Assembly: GCA_934045075.1 (NCBI GenBank)
Contig: OW203736.1
Location: forward strand, 9,377,109-9,441,108
DNA length: 64,000 nucleotides
DNA from: Yponomeuta sedellus
Taxonomy: Eukaryota > Arthropoda > Insecta > Lepidoptera > Yponomeutidae
Direction: 5' to 3'
Below, piece after piece: positions 1 to 12,134 of this stretch (the stretch's first letter is position 1; each line of letters opens with the position of its first letter). Under the pieces are notes generated by a model that saw only the letters and a list, made by a program, of their open reading frames with translations, ran no database searches and was not told where the DNA came from. The position numbers and the translations under genes are program-made.

Positions 1-3000
1 TATAGGAGAACGGCGCGGGAAACGACGCGCTCCCGGATGTAGTGGCCAATCTCGAAGTCGGCCGTCAGGAGAGCCTGAGGAAACGGACAGGACATAAATC
101 ATAATTCCCTCTTTATGACATAAATAATAATTTTTGAATTCTATGGCTAAACATTAAGATTTATTATAGGTATATGCTGGTCAACAGTTACAATAAGTTA
201 TTTGGAAATCACTCTGCTGATCCCCACGAAACAGGCCTAGTGTGGGGATCACCATAATGTTTGATTTTAAATCGAATAACTTTGCAATGTACCTCATCTA
301 CCTTTTTGTAACGGTGCATGCAAATTATTATATATTTATTCTATTCTCCTCCATTTCCAGCGATATCTCGTATAATTACCTCCTCCATTTCCAGTTATAT
401 CTCGTAACTTTATGTTTTTATGTGTCTACATCCTAATTCAACAAAAAAGCTTAAGTTGTTTATAATTATATTTAATTATTGAGACCTGGAATGTTCTCCA
501 TTCGGAAATCCGGGAGTTTCAGATAGTAACCATCTGAGCTATTTGTGAAGTTGCTCTCTGATGAATAACTGATTTATGGTTCACCTTTTATTGTGCTCTA
601 ACATCGGGACTTAGTGAAATTCTCAATTCAGAAACCCGCCCTAAGTAAATACTCAAGTAACTTTCTGTATACTCTCTGCTGAGAAACTCGAAGAGACAAC
701 ACCACAGGTAAGTACTTAGGGAAATTCTCAGTTCAGAAACTGGCCCTATGAAATTGAAACTGGCCCCAGAAACTGGTCCTTTTCGTTGGCAATCAATATC
801 GCCATAGAGTTGAGTAATTTATAAATCTTGTAGCTCGAATGTGAAATCATGGAAGGGGTAAAGAAGTGGGGCTAAGATGACAGCCATAAACTTAGCTTTT
901 GTTATTCTTGGGGCTCTTTCCAGCCTATGGAACTTTAGGATTACTATCTGGATAAAAAGTAGACAGAAGTCGTGCTATCTTACAGGGCTAGATGATTTTT
1001 GGTGGAAAATACTGCAATCATTACAAGAGAACCAAATCCAAGGTGTTCGAGATTTCAGAGATGAACAAAAAAAAAGGGTTTTATTTTAAGGGTTGGTTGA
1101 AGTTGTCTTTCACTTGTGAAGGACAACATCGTGAGGAAACCCGCGCGTTCACAACGTCCTAGGCATTGCAGGGTGAGAGAAGTCCCTTCACTCATTTAGT
1201 GTGAGTGAAGTTGGCACTGGACATTGCATAAATAATCTCATTACGTAGATTGCAGAGGCCGTAGTATTTTTGGTTGAAGTAGAGTCAGTTGGTAGTGCAT
1301 GTTGTTAGACATCACGGCATTCAGATCTTGGTGTGTATGTTGGCATCATCCTCTACTTCAAACTCAGAATTTATAACCACCTATAAAATATGAATTTCCA
1401 CTGAGGCAAATGCAGTAATTTTATGACTTAGGGCTTAAAAGACGATTCATCTGCATGTGAATGGTCATTGCAGATATAACAAATACCATAAATGATAGCT
1501 GCTTGTTAAGATATTTAACAAACTCCTGAAACTACTATTTAAGTTTTCTTTTTGTGAAAGTAGTCTGTTGCGTACCTGGATATCAGAAGCCAAGGTGGAG
1601 TTGGGGTCTTCAGGCATCGCAGGGGGAGAGAAGAAGTTAAAGAAGGAGTCGGCCTGCACCGTCTTAGTCACAGTACGGACAGAGCCACGGGACTTGTGTT
1701 TCTGCTTCTTCTTTATCGTTTTCACGGTCACATTTTTGCCCTTCTTCCAGTTGATCTCGCAGCCCTGTAAAGTTAGGCCTTATTATTGGGAGCATAGAGA
1801 TGTTTCTGAAGGGATTGGCGGTTGGTCTAGTCAGTTGGTAGTGCATGTGGTTAGACATCACGGCATTCAGATCTTGGTGTGTAAATTGGCATCATTCTCT
1901 TTGTTCACTAAATCCTAAATCACAGAAAGGTTCGTCATAAAAAGTGGCATAATAAGCATAAATCTGAGATTCTAAATTAATCCAACACACCACCCCGAGA
2001 CACACCCGACCCAAAAGTTCCCATGACGCTAGCAACATTACCTCGTTGCACTGCCTGGAAAATCCTTTGCATCAGGTATGCCACGGAATGACCCTAAATT
2101 GTTATTTCTATCAGCATCCCAACATTATTTCAGACTAAACAACAAGAAATAAATCGAAATTATGTTCACTACCAAATAATTCAGTATTAATGACATCAAC
2201 AGTCTTTACCCCAGGATAGGTATGTACGACTAAAATAGACCAATCCTGAAAGATAGCGCGAGCAATGACACTCGACGAAGCATTACTGACTAAGGAAATT
2301 CAGTGCTCAATACATATAATACAATCCAAAAAAATTTATTAAGAAGCTCAGTGTTGACATACCTTACACGAGTAGATCTCGGGCCCCTCAAACTCCAGCG
2401 GGTTGTCATCATCAGGCTTGCACTTCATGGAATACTCCTTGGTGAGGATCTCATTGGTGAAATATTCATTGGGTGCAAAGTGGAACTCCAGCGTGAAGCC
2501 AATTGGGTCCTCGTGCATTTGCACTGGAATGAACAAAGATTACAGAGGGTAAAAAATTTATGTTTTTTCATCATTGAACAAGACTATTATATTATTTTCT
2601 TTACTACAAGTCAGTCGAGCATATCTAAGTTAGCGATTTTAAACACTGAGCTCATACTCTCAGTAGACAGTAGAATCTGTTTTTTTACATGTTGAGGTAA
2701 TAGACACTTCTATTTAAAGTTTGTTTTAAAGTAAAGTAGAGTCAGTTGGTAGTGCATGTTGTTAGACATCATGGCATTCAGATCTTGGTGTGTAAATTGG
2801 CATCATCCTCTACTTATACCAAACATTTAGAAAAACTTAGAAGACACCAAAGAATGTATTTTAAATCTGACAGTTTTTACATCTGGCATCCTTTATGCTC
2901 GCACAACCTATTTATGATTGTACAATAATCAGAACTTTTAGACAAATATGATTGCACAATGGAATTGTGAATATTTAAATTTTTATATACTTGGTTTTTG

Positions 3001-6000
3001 ATACAGAAAACTGGCAATAAAAATTATATTTAAACATATTTCTCCATCAAAAACGAAGTTAAATGAATTAACTCTTCGTATGCTTTGTCACGGATCCGGG
3101 CGCCATCCCTCGAATGCCTTGTCACAGATCCGTGCTTAATAAACTTTGATCACTTTTAGACAATTTTATTTATTATCCCGTTGGTTTTAAGGTTTAAAAT
3201 CATTTGTAAGTTGTTATGAATGAACCAATGTACCATAGACATCATTCACTTATTTGGAAAACACAACACAATGGTCGTTTGTTTCTTTCTAGTTTCTTCA
3301 AAGTGAAAATGGCTGCCTTGTTTATCTCATAAGCAGTTTTCAAATTAGATTTTCTGAATAATTTCCTTTGGTAGTGCTAATAACTTTTATATTAGTGAAT
3401 TGTTTTACTATTTACCTAGCTTAGAAAATTAAAATAACCAGGTTTTATGTGAAAATTTATTGAATTTTTCTCGTTTCTCTCGATGGGGGAATTTTCATAT
3501 TGAATGCTGATTTATAGAGCTACAAAAAATAAATAAAATCGCTACCAGAAATACTAAATACTTACAGTGAAAGATTTATTATTTACCTGACATCCAAACA
3601 TATTTGCAATTAGGTCATGTATCAAAGAAATTTTCGAATAATTTTAGTATAATAAGAACCTATCTAACTCTCTCTCTACTGATTGAAAAATGGCGGCATA
3701 CTAGCAACTTCTGTAGCGCCACCTAGCAGCATACGAAAGGTTAATGAAGTATATTAAGAAATTAACAGTGTTATAAAAACATTTATACCTTTAAAAAACG
3801 TACAGGCAGCGACATCTGGCTTAAGTGATGCAATTTGCTTAAGCCAGATGTCGCTGCCTGTCCGTAATACAGAGAATAGTGTAAAGAGGTTCGAAATTTC
3901 GCTGATGACGGTGAGTCGCCCATTGGCTCAATTGGTAGAGCGCTGGCACGGATAGCCAGAGGTTGCGGGTTCGAATCCCGGCATGGGTGCAATTTTTAGC
4001 CTCTAAATAGGTTTTTAAATTTGTCCTTAGTGCATTAAAAATAAAAATAGTATAACATTTATACCTCCAAAAAATGCATTTGATTTGATTTACAGCTCTT
4101 AAAACACGTGATATATACCTTTAATGTCTAGCAAAGTCTTGAGAATGGGCTCGTCATGTTCCTGCATCATCTCTGAGAGCATAGAGACATTCCGGAAGAT
4201 TGTATACCAGAAGTCGGGGATTCCCTTCACATTGGGGTCCATTGGCGGTCTGGAATGAGTAGCTTTGTTTTGAAACATGATGTGGTTTAATTTATACTTG
4301 GGACAGAAAAGAGATTTCTCAGTTGGTAGTGCATGTTGATTGAACATCATCAGTTCAGACAGTGGTGTAGGTGTGTCATCATAAAAGTAGTGAATATCGC
4401 TCCCAAGGATCTTGCACAGTGGTAACGGAACTGTAGAATGCCAGCTTCTCGATCAGGAGCTGAAATCAATGCAGCCCGTACTCGTCCACTGCTGGACAGA
4501 GGCCTGCCCAAAGGCACCCCACTTCCCTCTGTCCTCTTCCTCATCCAGCCACTGCCAGCAATCTGCCACAGAATATCGGTCCAGCCGGTGGACGCTTTTT
4601 TCTAAGTTACATACAAAACTTAAAAAAACTACCGTCCACCTCATTTGTGAATTTATTAAGGCAATACCACACCCAAACTGTAAAGGAGTACTGTACCTTA
4701 GTATCTGAAGAGTTAACATACGTCAGCGCTTGCTACGTACGTTATTGGCCCAACTATGAGGCCAAAATCTCAGGACCAATTATACCATGGGTGGTCATTG
4801 ATGAGGGGGGAGTACAAAGGACTAAGTGGATAATTTAAAAACAAATACTTACTCGACCGGTTTAACTTCGACAGGCTTCTCCTCGCCGTCGGTGATGGCG
4901 GTGCCCTGCACGGCACGGGCCAGCTCCTCCTCCTCAGCCTCATCGCGCCACGGGTTCAGGCACTCCTCGTCGGTGGGCTCGTAGCCGCCGTTCACCACTT
5001 GGGCGCGCTGGTGGCGAGAGTAATTAGGTTAAAACTAAGCTGTACCCCGCGGTGTTACCCACGGTTTACCGATTTTCCCGTGGGGATAAGATATTTTCCC
5101 ACAGTAAAACGTAGCCTATGTGTTAATTCAGGGTGTCAGCTACCTCTATACCAAATTTTATCAAAATCTCTTCAGACGTTTACACGTGAAGAAGATAGTG
5201 TATGTTTATACACAAACTTTCACCTTTATAATATTACTGTGATGTGATTGCGGACTTAGCACAAACAGATGTGGAAGAGAATGGGAAGATTACTGTGAAC
5301 ATGAAAGCGCGGAGAAGGCACGAAAAGGGCCTTTTTTGGCCTTGGAATAAAGTTCGAAACCATAGGGAGCCGTTTCTCGTCCATGCAAATTGAATGCGTA
5401 CGCAAAATATTCGAAGGATTATTGTCAATTTGCTATTTCGGTCGCTTTGAGGAGTCATAATGACGTAATCATAATTGGCTGTCGTCGTTCGACTTTTTAC
5501 GTAGAATTCTAGTCATAAGCCTTAGATTAGTATAAGAATTATTTGCTAATGAAGTGAGAATTGACTTGTTTCTTTATATAACATAACATTTACATACAAG
5601 CACATACATTGCTTCTGGCCCCACCCTAGGATACCCTGTGTCGTGGGAACCAGAAACAACGACATCACAAACATGTAAACATCCAAGACCGGGCTTTCTT
5701 TTTGTTCCCATACGGGATTCGAACCCGGGACCTCTTGCATGGTAGGCAGACGCGCTACCGCTACGCCACAGAGGTCGGCAAATGATATGCACAGCTTATC
5801 ATTTGGAAGCACAGTTGAAGGTGAATAGACATGGATCGATTTCAGCGGTCTTTTTGGCCTTCTTAGAGTTTAGTGGATCCCACTGCACTTGTCGTGATTC
5901 TCAGATTTAATTCGGCGATTCCTCCTTCAGGGTGTTAAAACAATATTAACTACTAACTAACTTCCACACAACACAATCACTTTGTCCCTAACTAGGATAC

Positions 6001-9000
6001 CCTGTACTATGGTAACCAGGCAAGGACGTCAAACACCAAAATACACCCCGGAGGCCACTTGTACAAAGGTACAGCGACCCCCAGTGGGAATAGAACCCAC
6101 GAACTGTCCTGTACCGAACGCCCTAGACGAGGCAGTCACATAGTGTTAGTACTATGATAGTGAGACGTTTTTTTTAAGGATAACAACTAGGATTTTCTGT
6201 TAGCTTCTGAAAACTAGATATAGAGGCAATTCAATGTAATCAATAAGTTATAGTAAGCGATAGCGCGTACATCTCTCTACGACCTAGTTAGCCGTATTAA
6301 GTGGCGTTTCAAAAAAACAATTATAGTTCCTTGGGCAAAGTTGAGTCAGTTGGTAGTGCATGTTGTGAGACATCATGGCATTCAGATCTTGGTGTGTATA
6401 TTGAAATCATTCTCTACTTCACCGGTGGAACATTTAATAATATGAGTATGCATAGCAGAATTCTAAAACCGAAATAACTGACGAGTAACATACCCGACTC
6501 TAAAATCCAAATTAGTGGTGAGTAACATCTACTAGAGCGGTGGCAGCAGCGGTGCGGTGGAACACCGGGTTCTCATTCCGGAGATCGTGGGTTCGAATCC
6601 TGACATGTACCAATGACTGTTCTTTACGTACGTGCATGTGAAGTTATAGTACTAACAATATAACTCACTAACGTGAAAAAACCATTGTGAGGAAACCTGA
6701 CTTTCTGGGGTGTCACATACCTCAGTATTGCCAATCCGCAGTGGGATGCGCCTATAGTGGGACGTATCAACATACCCTAATATTAAAATTGGAGAGATAT
6801 AAAAACGGGAATTAATTGCTTCTAGCAATAAGGCGCCAACTGTACTACGTAGGCACCTTCGTAAATATTTTTTATTTGTAGTTTTTTTCCCAGTTTACAA
6901 TAAAAAGTAAAAGCAAAATATTTAAAATGACACACAGTTCTGTACAGATTTTGATGCACAGAAATACCAGATTAAGTTATACTCAATATCTAGGTTTCGA
7001 TGCCGCCACCAAACTTGCCTAGCCTGTATCTTGACGGCTCTAAAAACGAATATTCTTATCTTACGTAAGACTATACATAAAACAAGAACGTACCTTCTCA
7101 AACAGCGGCTTGTACAGCTTCTCATACTTGCACTCGAGTGCGTGCACCTCGCTGTAGAACTTGGCCTCGATGTCGACGAACTCCTTCTGCAAAGTGCGCA
7201 GCGCGCGAACGCGACGCCGCACGTTCGGCGGGAGGGAGGCCATGGCCTCCGCGTGGATGCGGTTTGTGAGAGCAGCCAGCATCTCGTTGCGGGTGATGCC
7301 GCTAGAAACAACGGACGGGGGTCAAGGCTGGCTGTACAGAGGCCTAAGCCTGTGCGCGTGCTGAGACGCAGGCGACGCAGCACAGGGCAGCGTAGATTTT
7401 ATAAAGCATGGAACGTTATTGAGCTACGCACGCCGCGGCGTAGGCACGTGCGACGCAGACATGTGTCCGCCCTACTCTGTTCCTCGTTGTAGTGCCAGCA
7501 CAGATTTCTGCGCGACGCGTGCACGTCGAGGCGTGTTTACTAACAATTTTGTTGCAATGACAGAACATTTAATCGAATTAGTTCGCTGTGAACTTTGTTT
7601 GTATGATACAAATCATCCAGACTATTCAAAAAAGACATTGAAAGACTTATTATGGGTGAGAATTGCCAAGGAATGGAGCGAATAGTTGCGTCGCAGCATA
7701 CGGTGGGGGCTTATGTCTGCCTCAACTGCCCTGCCCTGTACTGAACTGTGCTACGTGGCCTGCGTCTCAGCATGCGCCCAGCCCATTGTCGGAATCTTGT
7801 CATTTGCTATGTCTATTTGTGTGGAATTCGACAGACGATTGGAATCGTTTAAGATATGGTGTGGGTATCATAGGGGCTGGGCAGACTGACGCTAGAATAA
7901 ACGAGAAGGGGCCAAGGCTGGTTTGTACAGCGGCCCAATTCATGCAATGGTCATTGTACTACAATGCATTAGCAGAGTCTGTGTGCTGGCTGGCCATTTC
8001 GCTAGAACAAATGGGCGGCAAGGCTAAGCTATATTAGTTAAGAATTTGACATGTAGTTAGTTTTTTGGCCATTAACTCTTCATAACTATGTGCGGAGCCA
8101 AACAAGCCGCGGGTTTTCACACGATGTTTTCCCTCACTGTTAGCGTGTGACATGGCTACCACGAATTCTTAGATTACGTAACTTTGAAAATAAACGAAGG
8201 TACGTAATCTAAGAATTCCCACACTAGGAATCGAACCTGGGTCTCTCGCTTCCGAGACCTACTTTTGGAGATCCAAAAGTAGGTCAACCCTTTTTTGTTG
8301 CTTGTTGAATTGCTTTTCAATGTTAATACATATCTACTTCGTAATTAAAAATTTCTAATACCTACTGTGTATTTTCTATTTAAAAGGGTTTTATGACGGA
8401 ATAATCTTTAGTTAGAACATAATGCAGTTTAAATAATCTGTGGTAGTCTTTACCTTTACCACAGACTCTATAAACTGCATTTTAGGAATGCAGTTTATTG
8501 AGTTATAAAGCCACTTGCACAAGCCCGTAAATCTTGATTTAAAGTTTAAACCGAATTCTGACTACAAATAATTGTACTAAACCTAGATTTAAGGAAACTG
8601 CAAGCAGCCCTTAGTCACTTACAAGCTTGTAGTGTGCTACTTAATTGAATGGCGGACATTGCAATTAATCAAAAGTAATATAAAACATACTTGGACCTCG
8701 CACTATTCAAATCGTCTTGTCGGCGATCTACGTCACGTAATTTTATGACCGTGAATAATAGGATAAACGTCTATCGCCCTGTCCCTTACATACCAATCGG
8801 GCGAGAAAAGGAGGGCAAAAACAGTAGTCCAGATGTCCAAACCAGAAACCAGTTTGCGGCCGGCTGTAAATTTGAACAGGATAGCCCGACTGCGCGGCCC
8901 AACTCTTTTTATGTTGTTTCGGCGCTGTCTAAAATATTGTGACTACATTTACAGACATAATTCGGTGTCATGTCTTCATAGTTTCAGTCTAAAACAGCAG

Positions 9001-11379
9001 TCGCAGGTAACATGTTCACATACACTTGTCACAAATTAATGTCTAGTTTGTCTGATGCTGGATAAAAAGCAATCGTAAAAGTGTCCATTTTCATCCGTGA
9101 GTTTAGGGTCCTAAGTAAATCTTGGCTTCCAACATGAATAACTCATTTGAGATGTCTGTGGCTCTCTTAGCGATAGTATTAACATACTACACCCAGTGAC
9201 AACAGCAGGCAGGTGGAATTAAATACATATATATTGTGTTCTCTTCTCACTTTCATCTGGGTATAATGTTTTTCTTACTTAGAGTGTCAATCACGGCTTC
9301 TTATCATGGAGGCTCTGATGTATCATTATGATGATCTTAGAAAAGTAGTTTTTTTCCCACCGTTCTTTTATCCACCACAAATCCGGCCTGACTGAAGGCA
9401 GTGGCTATCATAGTAGGTACATACATTCAGGAACAAATTTTTTTGTGATCTAAATCTTAGTAATAAATCAATGTAAAATCTTCTTTGGGTTGGAATCCCG
9501 GCATGGGTGGAATTTTCAGCCTCTAAATAGGTTTTTAAATTGTCCTTAGCATGGGTTAGTGCATTAAAAAAAAAAGCAAAACCTTCAAGTTAAAAATTAT
9601 TGATTTCAAATTCTTATGCCTAGAACAAATGACTTTGCACAAAGATATTTAATGAATTTGTAGTGGCAGTACCATTCGCTAATGGTGAAATAAAACATCA
9701 TGAAGAAACCAGAGTGCTGAAGTTGAGTGCCACAAATCTTCAGTCTGCTATGCATATGTGTAGTAATTGAAAAGCCTATACTCTAAGAGAAGGCCAGCAC
9801 CTATAATGGAACATGTAATATAGGCTACATTACTATATAAAAATTTTTTAGACACCCTTTTACAAATAAAATATGTCAGTTATTCATCTGAATTATTAAA
9901 TAAATACTATTGTAATGGAAGAGACCAAATTAATATTAAGAGTGTAAGGGAGGACTGCTGGCTAAGTCAATAAAATTTTCTGCAACAATATATAAAAACT
10001 TAACAACATCACAAAACGGGCCTTTATCTCAAAAGAAAGTCATTGCCTGCTAAGAAAATTTAATTTTTCTATTATGGACAAATGCGTGCATTAGTGATAA
10101 AATTGCCACTTGTAACATCCATGTCCAGTCAGTCATGAAAGAAGACTAATAATTACATCAAGATGGTATAAAAGCATGTAGAGCATGACTTTTAAGTTCA
10201 ACAACCTCCAGTAAAGAGGTTAGTCTTTGAGCCATCTTTTGTACACTTGTGTTGAACAGTGTCTGTCTGTCTTTTTTTTACCAATTATTGGGTGTCAAAA
10301 GTACAATGGCTGAACATTTTCTATTGTGCCTTTGGTGAATTAAGATACCTGTTTTTGTTTGATAATGGAACTTATGTTGTGTGAGGCAAGAGCAATTTTA
10401 GGGTGGCCAAACTGCCAGATTTTATCAACAGCTTTGGGAAGCAATTTTCTTGTGTGTTTGGAATAGACGACTTGAATTAGCAAAAAATGTGATTTAAATG
10501 GTTGTAAAGGTTGATGTGGAGTTAAATAAGAAGTGAATAGTACATTAACTGCCAGGAGCCATGAGAAATAGAAAATATTTATCTTTGATATACATGCTTT
10601 ATTGAAAGTGGTAGACTAACTTGGAATTTCATTGCTTATATTTTTAGTTTTGAAGATTACTTTGGCTGTTATAGTGTGTTTGGCTAAGTATTATAAATAC
10701 AAGTAAAAAATTGATAAAGTAAAGTTTGATAATGCTCAATATAGGTCTTAAGTTCTAAAGGGTTACAACCTCCAGCTTGCAAATATGGTACTTAATTATG
10801 TAAACAACTATTCAATTTTGCTTTATAGACTCACTGCAATCTTCAGTACAGTACCAATACTGGAATCAGTCCTAAGAAGAGTAATCTACAGTCCATAAAT
10901 GGGTTGGTTGATGAGTAAAGTTGATAAATAGTTCACATGACACATGTGATTCAAATTAATCCACATGGCCAAGGCGGCGGGTGTGAATCATCCCATCAGA
11001 ATTCGTCACGACAGTCAATTAAAAAGGTTATTATAAGTTGTACAATATCCTGGCATGAATACACGATTCATATACTTATGAGATTGCATTGAGATTTCTA
11101 TGTATGATAGCGTTTTATTGAGCTAATAGTAATCCAGATAGATGTGACATTTGAAATTGACAGCTAATGAATAGATAAAAGTCGACTTTTCCGTGCAGGT
11201 TATATTTCGGCGTAGTTCCCAAAAAGCCGGTAACTGCGTGGAAACGCCATAACCTCAAAATGTCAAAGTACTTACCTTTTCATCAGATGTTGAGCTAGCT
11301 CTCCGCCACCAACCATTTCTTCTTCGTCTCCGGTTTCCACCTCGGAAGTAGCGTCGCCGGCGCGCTCAACGGTACCCAT
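1..11379 (-). CDS. Nap1: Nucleosome assembly protein 1 (NAP1 family histone chaperone), 3' end outside window
   Basis: NAP1 proteins are acidic chaperones that carry H2A-H2B to chromatin and shuttle between cytoplasm and nucleus. Seven coding exons fit with GT-AG borders and one open frame: 11379-11276, 7301-7094, 5007-4853, 4249-4119, 2523-2363, 1764-1576 and 74-1 (continuing beyond base 1). This gives about 340 residues. The start MGTVERAGDATSEVETGDEE is acidic. Residues 35-104 include GITRNEMLAAL and the coiled-coil dimerisation helix (FVDIEAKFYSEVHALECKYE). The NAP core has GIPDFWYTIFRNV, HDEPILKTLLDIKV, GFTLEFHFAPNEYFTNEILT and the basic stretch TVKTIKKKQKHKSRGSVRTV, an NLS in family members, followed by DSFFNFFSPP. 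The last visible exon encodes ADFEIGHYIRER, so only the acidic C-terminal tail (family length about 370-390 aa) is missing. The ATG is the first in frame after an acceptor at 11388. Introns are loaded with SINE and Helitron fragments. Identity is very secure. Confidence 0.95.
1277..1358 (+). repeat. 82-bp element with AAGTAGAG...CTCTACTT ends, copy 1
   Basis: Starts aagtagagtcagttggtagt, ends tcatcctctactt. Copies at 1821-1902, 2734-2815, a decayed one at 4318-4390, and 6337-6419, all in Nap1 introns. The core gtcagttggtagtgcatg resembles a tRNA box A. Confidence 0.75.
1821..1902 (+). repeat. 82-bp element, copy 2
   Basis: gtctagtcagttggtagtgc ... gcatcattctctttg; ends more diverged than copy 1. 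It starts 57 bases upstream (in Nap1 sense) of exon 1764-1576. Confidence 0.7.
2734..2815 (+). repeat. 82-bp element, copy 3
   Basis: aagtagagtcagttggtagt ... catcatcctctactt; nearly identical to copy 1. Confidence 0.75.
3802..3861. repeat. Snap-back palindrome, 24-bp arms, next to a SINE
   Basis: acaggcagcgacatctggct-taag, 12-base spacer, exact reverse complement. The right arm runs into the SINE leader. Confidence 0.95.
3862..4020 (+). mobile_element. tRNA-derived SINE (family A), full copy
   Basis: The head gcccattggctcaattggta / ggttcgaatcccggcatggg folds like a tRNA (7-bp acceptor, CTGGC/GCCAG anticodon stem) but has C instead of U before the anticodon position. The same 3' flank (cctctaaataggtttttaaa) follows at other loci, so this is a SINE, not a tRNA gene. 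It lies in a Nap1 intron. Confidence 0.85.
4470..4600 (-). mobile_element. LINE 3' end in a Nap1 intron
   Basis: Minus frame VADCWQWLDEEEDRGKWGAF and GQASVQQWTSTG matches the end of this LINE class. Confidence 0.6.
5036..5242 (-). mobile_element. Non-autonomous Helitron-like element, beside a Nap1 splice acceptor
   Basis: Minus-strand 5' end TCACAGTAATATTATAAAGG; 3' end has a GC-rich hairpin (ccgtgggtaacaccgcgg) then acagcttag. It shares the interior (acacataggctacgttttac) with copies at 33.5-34.0 and 37.5-37.8 kb. Its 3' end is 29 bases from the acceptor of exon 5007-4853. Confidence 0.75.
5588..5778 (-). mobile_element. tRNA-derived SINE (family C), full copy in a Nap1 intron
   Basis: Minus-strand head GTGGCGTAGCGGTAGCGCG and GGTTCGAATCCCG, then a body with tttgtgatgtcgttgtttct and cagggtatcctagggtgggg. 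Related copies are at 5985-6125, 22655-22740, 23795-23985 and 32155-32225. Confidence 0.8.
5985..6125 (-). mobile_element. SINE family C, diverged copy
   Basis: Minus-strand head with gtgggttctattcccactg and body ccttgcctggttaccatag, cagggtatcctag. Confidence 0.7.
6337..6419 (+). repeat. 82-bp element, copy 5
   Basis: aaagttgagtcagttggtag ... aaatcattctctactt. Confidence 0.72.
6535..6785 (+). mobile_element. tRNA-derived SINE (family D)
   Basis: Head gagcggtggcagcagcggtg with gggttcgaatcctgac; body tgaggaaacctgac; LINE-like end cagtgggatgcgcc and agtgggacgtatc. Confidence 0.75.
8427..8480. repeat. Mini palindromic element, copy 1
   Basis: gcagtttaaataatctgtgg, short spacer, then ccacagactctataaactgc. 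The same fold-back sequence recurs at 16529-16580 in Paf1. Confidence 0.7.
8642..11270. other. Long Nap1 intron 1 segment without recognised coding sequence
   Basis: AT-rich, non-coding; apart from the SINE family A piece at 9488-9560 no clear repeat or conserved frame was recognised. Confidence 0.6.
9488..9560 (+). mobile_element. SINE family A, 5'-truncated
   Basis: Starts inside box B (ggaatcccggcatgggtgga) and keeps cctctaaataggtttttaaa and tgtcctta. Confidence 0.8.
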
Positions 11380-11610
11380 TTCAGTTTCTACGAAAGGAAT
11401 AAAAAACAATTATTTTACTTCGCGCCACGTTGTTTCGTCCAACCGTTACGCTGGGGCTCTGAGGAATGGATTTACATTACAATCAATCACGTGTTCGATC
11501 TACTAAACTGGATAATAAAGTGAAAATATAACAAACTTCACAATTCTACGCCGATATCCTAATGCGCAGTTCGAAAGATCATTTTCGAAACAACCACATG
11601 GCCGACTTAC

Positions 11611-11800
11611 CTTTGTCTGGCTCTCGAAAAATAAGCACAGATTGAAGCAATATAAGAAATCACAGCACTTGCGATAGGCCAAATAATCAAAACCAAAAGC
11701 ACAGTTGAAATATTATTTGCACTAGTAGGCGAAATAACGTACCTTTTCCCCGACAAAATTGTAAAGAAAAGAAAGATGGCGCCGTGTTTCATTCGACAGC
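11611..11800 (-). other. Probable non-coding 5' exon of Nap1
   Basis: A consensus donor (CAAAG then GTAAGT on the minus strand) ends an exon at 11611. The Nap1 start codon lies 8 bases after an acceptor at 11388, so the leader needs an upstream exon. The 5' boundary is inferred, not seen. Confidence 0.55.
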
Positions 11801-12134
11801 CACAAGCGAATGGAAAATGAATGAACGAGTCGAACGAATGCTAAAAAACCATAGAGAAACAAGTGATGAATATTTTCTAGATGCGGATATGGGTGTTGCC
11901 ATCGCAAAAATTCTGCATTAAATCGACCGATTGTGAGGTTGATGTAGCCATACCTAGCTGTGTAAACGAAATAAAAAAGCTGTCATTAATAGTCTGTGAG
12001 TATAATTAAAACAAATTTTGCTTGCGTCTGTGGCCGATTTGCTGAGGTGTTTACAGTGAATTCACAAGCTTTTAGTGCCTGAACCGCCTCAAAATGCTAT
12101 AAATTAAGTGGGGTAAAACCAAAACTCTATCAAT
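11613..12134. promoter_or_regulatory. Shared divergent promoter region of Nap1 and Paf1
   Basis: Nap1 (minus) and Paf1 (plus) start head to head; the first donor of Nap1 and the ATG of Paf1 are about 520 bp apart. An AAGATGGCGCC motif lies at about 11774, resembling the AAGATGGC core bound by YY1/Pho-type factors near metazoan start sites. No clear TATA box was picked out. Exact start sites cannot be read from sequence. Confidence 0.6.

Noticed and set aside
1568..1918. 116-codon plus-strand frame
   Set aside because: Antisense to the Nap1 exon 1764-1576 and extending into a SINE-like repeat.
3917..3990. tRNA gene
   Set aside because: It folds partly like a tRNA, but the base before the anticodon is C and the same head plus 3' flank occurs at several other loci; it is a SINE head.
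7031..7492. 153-codon plus-strand frame and its 153-codon minus-strand neighbour
   Set aside because: Shadow frames of the GC-rich Nap1 exon 7301-7094.
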